64,000 bases of DNA, from contig CANLUT010000006.1 of the NCBI GenBank assembly GCA_947494335.1, positions 53,176 to 117,175 of the forward strand, read 5' to 3'. The stretch is from Oligoflexales bacterium. Lineage in GTDB: Bacteria > Bdellovibrionota_B > Oligoflexia > Oligoflexales > RGVZ01. The number at the start of each line of letters is the position of its first letter. Position 1 is the first letter of the stretch. Both the position numbers and the translations under genes were made by a program. The notes below the pieces were generated by a model. The model worked only from the letters and a program-made list of their open reading frames with translations. It was not told the DNA's origin and did not search any database. Shown piece by piece: positions 1-9,467 of the stretch.

Positions 1-628
1 CGTAAATGCCAGCGGTGCTCCCCAACGCCGTGCTCACCCACAAACCAGAGCTTTTATGCTCCTCAACGCGATCCGCCAGGCTAATGCGGTACCGTGTGGT
101 CGCCGCTGGATTTGCATTGGAATACAAGAAATCATTAAGAGCTGGGTCTGACATGCGTGGTGCCGAGCCGTCATTGGGAAGAATCTCAGCACGGACCCGA
201 CTCGCCTCTTTAAACGGAATGGAGTCGGTTTTTATCTTTGCCACGATATCGGCTAAACGATCAGCACCACCTGCGCATAAATAACCTACACTCGAGCCTG
301 ACGATCGAATACCAATTAACGTCATGTTGTTGGATTGGACGCGGTGACTTGCTGACAAGAGCGTTCCGTCACCTCCAAGAGTCAAAACAAACGCCGTATC
401 ACCATCAGGAGTCCAATCTTTCTTGTCGACATTCACTTCGCGAAAAGAAATTTTGACCTTGGTTAATTGCTCACGAGCACGCACTACAGTTTCCTGATGC
501 TCATCATGGCTCTGACGAATACGATTGTAATCCCATTCGGGCAATGAACCCTTTTGGAATTGGCTTTGATACCAAGCCCCGTGCCAGTCCCACGCTGAAG
601 TTTTTGTTACAAGAAGGACTTCTGCCAT
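1..628 (-). CDS. NAD kinase (ATP-NAD kinase family), 3' end cut by window edge
   Basis: This open frame runs from an ATG at 628 off the left edge, giving 209 residues without a stop. It has the family's GGDGTLL nucleotide-binding loop (after VLTL), then IGIRSSGSSVGYLC and, near the edge, ALNDFL followed by KSSGLWVSTALGSTAG, matching the Asn-Asp and STxxGSTA motifs of NAD kinases. The long N-terminus and the KSSGL form resemble the mitochondrial NADK2-type branch more than short bacterial PpnK, which is my inference. The enzyme phosphorylates NAD to NADP in the cytoplasm. It is the most upstream gene visible in its minus-strand group, and no terminator was seen between it and the esterase gene that precedes it on that strand. 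Confidence 0.85.
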   Translation of the reverse strand, partial: MAEVLLVTKTSAWDWHGAWYQSQFQKGSLPEWDYNRIRQSHDEHQETVVRAREQLTKVKISFREVNVDKKDWTPDGDTAFVLTLGGDGTLLSASHRVQSNNMTLIGIRSSGSSVGYLCAGGADRLADIVAKIKTDSIPFKEASRVRAEILPNDGSAPRMSDPALNDFLYSNANPAATTRYRISLADRVEEHKSSGLWVSTALGSTAGIY

Positions 629-790
629 GATTAAGAAAACACCTCTTGGCCACGATGGCCTGCTCAACCGATTGCATACAAACGCACGAAGAACAAGACT
701 GGTGAAAACTCCGCACCATGCATAGTTTTACCTGAGTCCCGCTCCTATTTCATCAAATTTATGAGCAGGAAAGGCAGTGAAATCGTCGGA

Positions 791-1723
791 TTAGGATCTT
801 AAATGCTCTTTGAGGAATTTAACGGCAGCACCAACTTCCTTCTCATCAAAAAGGAACGTTGCAACATGTCCGAAGGTGACCTCCAGATATTCAACCACAA
901 CACCTTTTGCCCGTAGCTTATCCACCAGTTGTCGCGACTGCTCAACCTCGACGACCCAATCCAGCTTCCCATGATATAGAAAAGTTGGGGGAAGACCCTG
1001 GCGCACATACGTTACGGGAGATGCACTACGGTAGATTTCAGGAATCTTCGCAGGCGGCTCACCGAAAAACGCCTCGTAGTACTTGTTGTAATTTCCGCCC
1101 GTCAGATCAGTGGGCGAGCCACCGGCTGCAATGGCTTTTACATCCAATGACCGTGGAGGGTCTTTTAAAACGCCATCAGTTCCAAATGAAAAAACCTTCG
1201 CAGCTGGTGGGCGAGAATCATCAAGCCCATCTGATGGCTTGGTGAATCCACCCATCAGTGCCAAGTGAGCTCCCGCCGAATAGCCAAAAAGACAGAGTCG
1301 CTCCGCATCAACACCCAAGGCCCCAGCATTACCCTTGAGCCAACGGATGGCATCTTTGGTATCAATCACCGGAGCAGGGAAACGATGAGCGGGTGCCAGG
1401 CGATAATTAATATTGAGTGCCGCAATTCCTGACTGCGCTAATCGAGACGCCACTGCATCCATGTCTTTTTTGTCACCCTTATACCAACCCCCACCATGGA
1501 TGACGATACAGGCTGGCGTCTTCCTATCTTTAGCGAGATCACCACGCTCGGCAGGATACCAATCGGCCTTCAATTTGACCCCGGTGCGCTCCGCATAAAT
1601 AAGGTCCTTGGTCACCTTAGTTGTAACGTCTGCTGTCTTGGCAGTGACGCAACTCACAGTGAGGACTGCTCCCCATAACAAACCCAAGCCCTGTAGTCCT
1701 TGAAAACTTGTCTTCGCATTCAT
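791..1723 (-). CDS. Exported alpha/beta-hydrolase, esterase/lipase (BD-FAE/HSL-like)
   Basis: The protein is 310 residues. The oxyanion motif HGGGW follows a beta strand (ACIVIHGGGW), and the nucleophile elbow is GYSAGAH. Candidate acid and base residues lie in HGKLDWVV and FGHVATF near the C-terminus, completing a Ser-Asp-His triad. The N-terminus is hydrophobic and ends LTVSC, so it is exported and perhaps lipidated, although Thr at -3 is a poor lipobox. Members hydrolyse small carboxyl esters, and the substrate cannot be told. The ATG has AAGGAAGG upstream. It lies upstream of the NAD kinase gene on the same strand. Confidence 0.8.
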   Translation of the reverse strand: MNAKTSFQGLQGLGLLWGAVLTVSCVTAKTADVTTKVTKDLIYAERTGVKLKADWYPAERGDLAKDRKTPACIVIHGGGWYKGDKKDMDAVASRLAQSGIAALNINYRLAPAHRFPAPVIDTKDAIRWLKGNAGALGVDAERLCLFGYSAGAHLALMGGFTKPSDGLDDSRPPAAKVFSFGTDGVLKDPPRSLDVKAIAAGGSPTDLTGGNYNKYYEAFFGEPPAKIPEIYRSASPVTYVRQGLPPTFLYHGKLDWVVEVEQSRQLVDKLRAKGVVVEYLEVTFGHVATFLFDEKEVGAAVKFLKEHLRS

Positions 1724-1822
1724 CTGAGGACACCTTCCTTCATTTCGCTAAAAACAAAAGGGACAGAGTTTTGTTTCAACATCTGCCCCCACTTTACTTA
1801 CAACCCAAGTGACGCCTTAGAA

Positions 1823-3421
1823 TCACCCGCCACTGTCATCACTAGTTGAACGACCAAGGGCGAGATATTCTGGATTTTCCCAGATCTTACCTTTTTCCTC
1901 CAGTTCCTTGCGCAGAGCTCGTTCGTAAGATGTCATCAGCGCGTAACCAGCGTTTGACGCAGCAGTCTGAGCAAGCTCAGTCTGTTTTTTGCCGTCAAGC
2001 TTGGCAGGATCAGCTTCCGTTCGAGACTTCAGCTTCAGAATCACCTTGCTGCCACTAACATCAAAAACTTTACCGGCGAGATCTCCCACCTTGGAGAGCC
2101 CCATGGCTGCATCAACCAATAACGCATCTCCACCCACTTTAGGTAGGCTGCTTGCACCTGCAGCCACCGACCCACTCGACTCCCATTTGGCGCCTAGCTC
2201 CGTCAAGAGGGCGTCGACGCTTTTCCCTGCCTTTGCATCCGCTAGAATCGCATCAGCCTTTGCCTGAAGCAGCGCTGGAGCGCGCTCTTGCTGAAGCAAC
2301 TTCTTTGCAATCTCAGCGGTTGCTTGCTCGAGGGTTGTTGTCTTGTCTGCCTGCTTTTCTTCAACTTTAATTACATGAAATCCAAATGGTGACTCAACGA
2401 CACCCGAGATTTGCCCCGCCGGAAGATTGAATGCAGCCTCAGAAAACTCGGGCACCATGTCTTCTCGTTTGAAAAAACCAAGGTCTCCGCCTCTGGATTT
2501 TCCTGACGCTTCATCCGTCAAACTAGAGGCCAATTTGGCAAAGTCAGCCCCGGGAGCTTTGACCTGACGCAGCGCGTCTTCAGCCCGTTTCTTGGCGTCA
2601 TCTTTTGTGCGCAACGCTCCGGCACCAGATGCATTTCGCGCACCACTGAATGACACGAGAATGTGACGGGCTTTGACACGTTCTTTAGTATTGAACTCAG
2701 ATGAATGCGTGTCGTAATAGGTTTTGACTTTAGCCTTGCCTGCGTCATCGAGGAACTTTGTGACATCCTCAGACGATACGGCGATTTTCACCATGGATGG
2801 CTCAATCTTCAAATAATCAACGTCAAACTTTGTTTCTGAAATCTGATAGTCCAGGGCCGCTGCCTTTTTGGAAACGTAGGCAATACTGTTAACAAACTGG
2901 CGAAAATTCTGCACGGTGATACTACGACGGATCTCGTTAGAAAACGAAGCTTCCGTGTAACGCTGCGACCTGAGGTAATTGCTAAAAGCTTGGCTGCTGA
3001 ATTTTCCGTTTTCGTCCTGAAACGCTTTGGCGTCTTTCAGCATCTTAACAACATCGTCTTCCTGAGCTTCGACACCGGCCCGGAGCGCAGCCTGATACAA
3101 CACGCGTTCATCAACAAGCTGCCGCATCACGTAACGCGGGATTTCACCACTGATGGAGTCAAATCCGTCCTGATACTGCTGTTGAAACCGCTGTCTCATT
3201 TGAGAATATGCACGCTGAAACTCAGTGGCAGTGATCTTATCACCAGCAACTTTCGCAGCACTTCCTGAGACCATCATCCCGCCTCCATCCTGGGGCGTAC
3301 AAATCCCGAAGAAAACCATGGCAAAAGCCGCCAACGTTAACAGGAAATAGGCCCCGGAGTTCTGCAGCAATTTTTTACGGTCCATTTCCCCGCTTAATAC
3401 TTTGTCTTTCCAACGCAACAT
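1823..3421 (-). CDS. PpiD/SurA-like membrane-anchored peptidyl-prolyl isomerase
   Basis: The product is 532 residues from an ATG at 3421, preceded by AGGGAG. An in-frame TTG at 3454 is possible but lacks such a site. A basic N-terminus is followed by one membrane segment (AYFLLTLAAFAMVFFGI), then a SurA-N-like helical region (AGDKITATEFQRAYSQMRQRF) and a parvulin domain running from KARHILVSF through GGDLGFF to FGFHVIKVEE. This is the PpiD layout: an inner-membrane-tethered periplasmic chaperone that helps fold outer-membrane proteins. Family PpiD proteins are often slightly longer. It is divergent from mreB across 268 bp. Confidence 0.88.
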   Translation of the reverse strand: MLRWKDKVLSGEMDRKKLLQNSGAYFLLTLAAFAMVFFGICTPQDGGGMMVSGSAAKVAGDKITATEFQRAYSQMRQRFQQQYQDGFDSISGEIPRYVMRQLVDERVLYQAALRAGVEAQEDDVVKMLKDAKAFQDENGKFSSQAFSNYLRSQRYTEASFSNEIRRSITVQNFRQFVNSIAYVSKKAAALDYQISETKFDVDYLKIEPSMVKIAVSSEDVTKFLDDAGKAKVKTYYDTHSSEFNTKERVKARHILVSFSGARNASGAGALRTKDDAKKRAEDALRQVKAPGADFAKLASSLTDEASGKSRGGDLGFFKREDMVPEFSEAAFNLPAGQISGVVESPFGFHVIKVEEKQADKTTTLEQATAEIAKKLLQQERAPALLQAKADAILADAKAGKSVDALLTELGAKWESSGSVAAGASSLPKVGGDALLVDAAMGLSKVGDLAGKVFDVSGSKVILKLKSRTEADPAKLDGKKQTELAQTAASNAGYALMTSYERALRKELEEKGKIWENPEYLALGRSTSDDSGG

Positions 3422-3601
3422 CGAGCCGTTCTCCCTGAGTAATAACTTTGACAACTCTCTTCCAACTCTAAAAGTTGCCTGATTTTGCTGGGTTTTGTCT
3501 AACTATTTATTTTCCAAGGAGCTAGTGTCTACTATTTAATCAAGAGGGCTAAAAAAATTCCTCAAAGCTAGGTGGGAAAACCTGTTGCGCGTCTTGCGCG
3601 G

Positions 3602-3630
3602 TTGAGGTTTAATTTTTCCAAGCATAATAA
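3602..3630 (+). promoter_or_regulatory. Candidate promoter for the mre/mrd operon
   Basis: A TTGAGG hexamer at 3602-3607 is separated by 17 bases from TAATAA at 3625-3630. It is the best sigma-70-like pair in the ppiD-mreB gap and would give a leader of about 50 bases before the mreB ATG at 3690. This was judged by eye only. Confidence 0.4.
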
Positions 3631-3665
3631 GTGATGCACTCAAATTTACTGCATTAATTTTGTAA

Positions 3666-4724
<1,059 letters not shown>

Positions 4725-4751
4725 CCACTAACAGTGCGTCGTGTGCAGTGA

Positions 4752-4788
4752 AAGGGTCGTGGCTGACAAACGTTTAGCTTCGACCCTT
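4752..4788 (+). other. Inverted repeat between mreB and mreC
   Basis: Eight bases at 4752-4759 (AAGGGTCG) are repeated inverted at 4781-4788, with a 21-base loop that itself holds AAACGTTT. No U-run follows, so it is not a convincing terminator. It could adjust mreB against mreC mRNA levels, which is speculation. Confidence 0.3.
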
Positions 4789-4833
4789 CACTTCGAGTGG
4801 CAAGAAACTCAGGGAACAGAGAGCAGGTTTTAA

Positions 4834-5724
4834 ATGAGTCAAAAACGCTTACGCTTCTGGTTGATGGTCGCCGCCGTTTTCATTGCGCCTCTGATGTTTT
4901 TTTCCACCCAGTTTACACCTTGGACTGAGGGCACAGCCTCCCGCACCGCATCTCTAGTTCAGGACGTGTCATATCCATTTGCGTGGGCGTGGCACGAATT
5001 ATCGACGGGGATTGAAAATGCGTGGGAACGGTATTTTGACCTTTCTGGCAAGTCGAAGCAAAACTTTGAATTGAAGAGAGACGTAACAGAGCTGCGAACT
5101 CGCCTGTTGGACTACGATGAGCGGCTAAACGAAGTCAACCGCCTGCGGCAGCTACTTGGATTCACACAGTCTATTCCCGATAAGTTTGTGGCTGCAGAAG
5201 TTTTTACGGGACAACGCTCGTTACCGTTCAAAACAATTCGTATTGCCAAAGGCAGCATGGATGGCATCAAAGTTGGCATGCCAGTTGTCTCCTCAAATGG
5301 AATTGTCGGCAAAGTCATTCGTGCCGGTTTTAAGTTTTCAGATGTGCAGCTGATTGTGGACTACGATTCAAATGTTGACGTACTCGTGCAGCGCAACAGA
5401 ATCCGCGGCGTCTTGGGTGGCTATGCCAACGAAAGCTGCCGTCTCACACTTCAGCGCAGTGCCGAAGTTCGAATTGGCGATACCCTTGTCACATCAGGAA
5501 TTGTTGGCAGTTTTCCGAAAGGCCTTCCGGTCGGCAAAGTCATTCGAATTAGCTTTGAAACCGACAACGTCAGTCAGGTGATCACCGTAGAGCCGTGGGT
5601 CGATCATAGAAGGCTTGAAGAGGTTATAGTTCTGCTGCGCGATGATCCGGAGCTTTCACGCATTGCCGAGGCCGGTGGTGCTGACTGGATCGAAACGTCG
5701 ACCAACCCGGCTGCGGGTGGCTAA
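4834..5724 (+). CDS. mreC: Rod-shape-determining protein MreC
   Basis: The 296-residue protein has an N-terminal membrane anchor (LRFWLMVAAVFIAPLMFF) and a coiled-coil stretch around residues 70-105 rich in Leu, Arg and Glu. The periplasmic beta domain that follows has the typical pattern VGKVIRAGFKFSDVQLIVD and LVTSGIVGSFPKGLPVGKV. MreC links MreB to PBP2 in the periplasm. It starts with ATG behind AGCAGG and lies 109 bases after mreB in a conserved mreBCD order. Confidence 0.94.
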   Translation: MSQKRLRFWLMVAAVFIAPLMFFSTQFTPWTEGTASRTASLVQDVSYPFAWAWHELSTGIENAWERYFDLSGKSKQNFELKRDVTELRTRLLDYDERLNEVNRLRQLLGFTQSIPDKFVAAEVFTGQRSLPFKTIRIAKGSMDGIKVGMPVVSSNGIVGKVIRAGFKFSDVQLIVDYDSNVDVLVQRNRIRGVLGGYANESCRLTLQRSAEVRIGDTLVTSGIVGSFPKGLPVGKVIRISFETDNVSQVITVEPWVDHRRLEEVIVLLRDDPELSRIAEAGGADWIETSTNPAAGG

Positions 5725-5745
5725 ATATAGAAAGGCAAGTCTCTC

Positions 5746-6324
5746 TTGAATCTTGAGTTTGCACTAGAACAGCCAAACTTCACTGGGGCCGATGATCAGC
5801 GCCGCGGATGGTGGCCTATGCGACCTCACACCGGAGTCTTTTGGGCGGACATGCTTTGGGTCGTCGTCGTTGCTGCACTAGATACTCACATTATTCCCTC
5901 GCTCACCTCTGGCTCTTTGCCCTTCATGCTGATGACGCCGTGGTTGGTGGTGACATTTGTTGTTGCGCCCATGCACACGGCTTTTTTTGCACTGTTACTT
6001 GGAGGCTTGGCTATAGAGACAAGCTCTGGAGCACCGCGCGGAATGTATCTAACTGCTTATTGGGTTATCTTTGCAACCCTCGCGTTGTGCAGAAAAACAT
6101 TGTCATGGCGACATGCTGTGCCCTGGCTCGTGACTTTTTTCTTCTCGTCATTTTTCATTTCAAACTTTGAAAATGCGCTCATTTTTATTCGGAAAAATCC
6201 AGAGCAACTGGACTTCTTCCACTTCGCAAAACAGGTCGTCCGTGTCACTCTCTCGGTTGTTGTGGGCATGGCACTAGCTCAACCATGGATGGCAAGGTTT
6301 AAAGGGGAGAGCCCCTCCCTATGA
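5746..6324 (+). CDS. mreD: Rod-shape-determining membrane protein MreD
   Basis: The protein is 192 residues and mostly hydrophobic, with about five membrane spans. The start is a TTG at 5746, the first plausible start 21 bases after mreC, with an AAAGG site upstream; the next ATG is well inside. The sequence is poorly conserved, as is usual for MreD, and the call rests on size, topology and position between mreC and the PBP2 gene. The stop overlaps the next ATG as ATGA, indicating translational coupling. Confidence 0.85.
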   Translation: MNLEFALEQPNFTGADDQRRGWWPMRPHTGVFWADMLWVVVVAALDTHIIPSLTSGSLPFMLMTPWLVVTFVVAPMHTAFFALLLGGLAIETSSGAPRGMYLTAYWVIFATLALCRKTLSWRHAVPWLVTFFFSSFFISNFENALIFIRKNPEQLDFFHFAKQVVRVTLSVVVGMALAQPWMARFKGESPSL

Positions 6325-8243
6325 AAAAAATCTTTCGTTCATCGCAGTTTCTGGTGGAGAGCCGTTTTTTTATAGCGAGCATCGTGATCGTTGGGGCTAT
6401 TCTGATTTTGTGGCTGCGGGTCTGGCATTTGCAGATCTACCGCGGAGACTACTACCGTAGAGTGTCCGAAAATAACCGTATTCGAAAAATTGAAATACCT
6501 GCGCCACGGGGTATCCTTTTTGATGCGCATGGCAAGGTCCTGCTTGGAAACACGCCGAGCTCCGACCTTATTGTGGTTCCTCAGTATATAAAAGATCGGG
6601 AAAAAACCTTCGACATCTTAGCGCGCTTACTCCACCAGCCTAAAGAGCTGTACGAGCGAAAATTCAAAGCCGCACGCGCACAACCCAGATTCATGCCCAT
6701 CACGATGCAGCGCAACCTGAGCCAGCATGAAGTCTCGATTATTGAGTCAAACAGACCATTTCTTCCAGGCGTTGAGATTCGAACCACAGCTCGTCGCGAG
6801 TACAACAAAGACATATCGCCTCACATGCTTGGCTACCTTGGGGAAGTTAATCCAACTCAGATCGATGATCTCAACGCAAAAAACCGCGATAATCCATACA
6901 TGATTGGTGATCTTGTCGGGAAACAAGGACTGGAAGCGCGACTTGAAAAATATATTCGCGGGCGTCGCGGATATAAAGTCATTCAAGTGGACGCATTTGG
7001 ACGCGCCTCAAACCCCTCCAAACAAGACTGGGTTCTTCCGATGGTACCAGCACACCCTGGTGCTAACGTGGAGTTGACCATCGACCTTGAACTACAGGAG
7101 TCAGTCGGCCAGGCCTTTAGCGGTAAAAACGGAGCCGTCATTGTCATGGATCCACGTTCGGGTGCAATCCTTGCCATGACAAGTCAGCCAAGCTGGGATC
7201 CATACATGTATCAGAGAGGCATGACAGTCGAAGAGTTCCGCGCGCTCACCTTGGATCCTCTCCATCCATTCATGGATAAAACCACTGGCGGTGAGTACCC
7301 TCCGGGCTCAACGTATAAAGCGGTCGTTGCCTTGGCTGGACTTGAAGAGAATGCTATCAACTCCTCGAAGTCATATTACTGCGGCGGTTCATTTTCTTTA
7401 GGCGCTCAAACATTTGGTTGTCATAAAAAAGAAGGACACGGATGGGTCAATCTTCGATCGGCTTTGATGCAGTCATGTGACGTCTACTTTTACCATTTGG
7501 GCATTGAACTTGGAGTTGATCGCATCGCAAAGTATGCCCGCGCGCTGGGTCTTGGCTCAAAGCTTGGTCTTGAGCTAAATATGGAGCGTCCTGGACTTGT
7601 GCCAACAGAGGCCTGGAAGCTTGCTACGCACAAAGAAGCCTGGGCCACAGGAGAAACGCCACCCATTGCGATCGGGCAAGGTTACAACCTTGTAACCCCC
7701 CTACAGATGGCAAGCCTTTATGGCGCCATTGCCACCAAGGGACAGATCTGGAAACCTTATCTCATCAAAAGAATTTCGAGCCCTGTCGGTCAATTGATTG
7801 AGGAGCGACAACCCCAACTCATACGCACTACTGATGTCATCTCGCCAGGTAATTATGAGCTGGTTCGACAAGGACTCGAGGCGGTGGTTATGGACGACGA
7901 AGGCACAGGGAAAAAGGCAAGGGTTCCTGGAGTCACCGTAGCCGGCAAGACAGGTTCGGTGCAGGTTGTAAACCTTAAGAAAAATAAAAATCAAACCGAC
8001 GTATCCATTCTTTGGAAAGAGCACGCGATGTTTGCAAGCTTTGCACCATCCGAGGATCCTGAAGTTGTCGTAGCAGTTATTAGCGAGCATGATGACAAGG
8101 GCGGTGGCGGCGCGTCCGCAGCACCGGTTGCGGGTCATATACTAAATACTTTTTTCAAACTGAAAAATAGGCGCGCCAATCTCGCCAGCGGAGCAACTGC
8201 AAAACCAAATCCTGGCCCGGCAAAGGAAAAAACCTATGAGTGA
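6321..8243 (+). CDS. mrdA: Penicillin-binding protein 2 (elongasome transpeptidase)
   Basis: The 640-residue protein has one N-terminal membrane span, a PBP dimerisation region (RGILFDAHGKVLLGN) and a transpeptidase domain. The three active-site motifs are visible: STYK with Ser330, SCD in MQSCDVYFY, and KTG in VAGKTGSV. It cross-links peptidoglycan during side-wall growth and works with RodA, encoded directly after it with an 8-base overlap. The C-terminal tail is Ala/Pro/Lys rich. Length fits the family. Confidence 0.95.
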   Translation: MKKIFRSSQFLVESRFFIASIVIVGAILILWLRVWHLQIYRGDYYRRVSENNRIRKIEIPAPRGILFDAHGKVLLGNTPSSDLIVVPQYIKDREKTFDILARLLHQPKELYERKFKAARAQPRFMPITMQRNLSQHEVSIIESNRPFLPGVEIRTTARREYNKDISPHMLGYLGEVNPTQIDDLNAKNRDNPYMIGDLVGKQGLEARLEKYIRGRRGYKVIQVDAFGRASNPSKQDWVLPMVPAHPGANVELTIDLELQESVGQAFSGKNGAVIVMDPRSGAILAMTSQPSWDPYMYQRGMTVEEFRALTLDPLHPFMDKTTGGEYPPGSTYKAVVALAGLEENAINSSKSYYCGGSFSLGAQTFGCHKKEGHGWVNLRSALMQSCDVYFYHLGIELGVDRIAKYARALGLGSKLGLELNMERPGLVPTEAWKLATHKEAWATGETPPIAIGQGYNLVTPLQMASLYGAIATKGQIWKPYLIKRISSPVGQLIEERQPQLIRTTDVISPGNYELVRQGLEAVVMDDEGTGKKARVPGVTVAGKTGSVQVVNLKKNKNQTDVSILWKEHAMFASFAPSEDPEVVVAVISEHDDKGGGGASAAPVAGHILNTFFKLKNRRANLASGATAKPNPGPAKEKTYE

Positions 8244-9447
8244 CGTCAATGATAAGTCAAATCACTCGCCAACTATGGTCAGTGAGCCCGTTCTTCTTGT
8301 ACCCGGGCAAGAGATCCGCGAGCCAAGACTTCTTTGGTCACGAGTGATCATCGGTATCATGTTTGCTCTGATCATCATGGGCATGACTAATTTATACAGT
8401 GCAGCCATGGGAACCGGGCTCTTCTGGTCGCAGCTTAAAAACCTCGCCATAGCTTTGATCGCTTTTTTTGTTTGTGGCTGGGTCATCCCACCAAGACACT
8501 ACAATACCTACGCGTACTGGATTTTTGGCCTCGTATGCATGTTACTCATCTTGGTGGATATTATGGGCGGCATCGCCATGGGAGCGCAACGCTGGCTAAA
8601 AATCGGCCCCATCGTCTTTCAGCCTTCCGAGTTAGCAAAGGTGGCCGTTGCTATGGTCGTGGCCAAATTCTTTCACACTTCAAGGCTCTCAAGACCCTAC
8701 AGCCTTCGCGATCTTTTGCCACTGGGTGCCATTATTGGCGCGGCGTTCGTATTGATCTTTGCTCAGCCTGACTTTGGGACTGCAGGCGTCTGCGCACTGA
8801 TCGCCGCTTGTCAGCTCGCATTCGTGCGCGTAAACGGCAAAAGCTTGGGAATCGTCATTGTGACGATGCTCGTATTGCTCGTCGTTGCTTGGTTTTTTGT
8901 TCTGCACGACTATCAGAAGCTTCGGGTTCTAAACCTCATTTATCCAGAAATGGACCGCAGTGGAACAGGGTACAACGCATTGCAGAGTTTTATCGCCATT
9001 GGTAGCGGCAAGTTCTTCGGTAAAGGATTTCTGGAAGGAACTCAGACGCAGCTCCAGTTTCTACCGGCTAGACACACTGACTTTATCTTTGCTGTTTTTA
9101 CTGAAGAGCATGGGTTTTTAGGAGCCACTATCCTGTTTGGGCTTTTTGTAACGCTCGTATATATGGGGCTAGCAATTGCCAAACATGGAAAGGATATTTT
9201 TTCATCCATGCTAGCCATCGGCATGACCGCCATCATTTTCGTCTCGTTCATGATTAATACATCGATGGTGCTTGGCTTATTCCCAGTTGTGGGAGTTCCA
9301 TTGCCATTCTTCTCATACGGAGGGACGGCTATGATCATGTTCTGCTCAAGTCTTGGAATCTTGATTGGAATTGAGCGTGATAGTCTTGATCTATTCAGAA
9401 AGACACATCCATTCAATATTGGTAGCAACGGTAAAGCGATCAAGTAA
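8236..9447 (+). CDS. rodA: Peptidoglycan polymerase RodA (SEDS family)
   Basis: The 403-residue integral membrane protein has about ten spans. Family signatures include GAQRWLKIGPIVFQPSELAK, FAQPDFGT and LPFFSYGGTAM. RodA polymerises glycan strands from lipid II as the partner of PBP2. It overlaps the PBP2 gene by 8 bases, and the next gene follows 20 bases after its stop. The N-terminus carries about 35 extra polar residues before the first span. Confidence 0.95.
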   Translation: MSDVNDKSNHSPTMVSEPVLLVPGQEIREPRLLWSRVIIGIMFALIIMGMTNLYSAAMGTGLFWSQLKNLAIALIAFFVCGWVIPPRHYNTYAYWIFGLVCMLLILVDIMGGIAMGAQRWLKIGPIVFQPSELAKVAVAMVVAKFFHTSRLSRPYSLRDLLPLGAIIGAAFVLIFAQPDFGTAGVCALIAACQLAFVRVNGKSLGIVIVTMLVLLVVAWFFVLHDYQKLRVLNLIYPEMDRSGTGYNALQSFIAIGSGKFFGKGFLEGTQTQLQFLPARHTDFIFAVFTEEHGFLGATILFGLFVTLVYMGLAIAKHGKDIFSSMLAIGMTAIIFVSFMINTSMVLGLFPVVGVPLPFFSYGGTAMIMFCSSLGILIGIERDSLDLFRKTHPFNIGSNGKAIK

Positions 9448-9467
9448 CTGTCAGAGTTTTAAAATTC

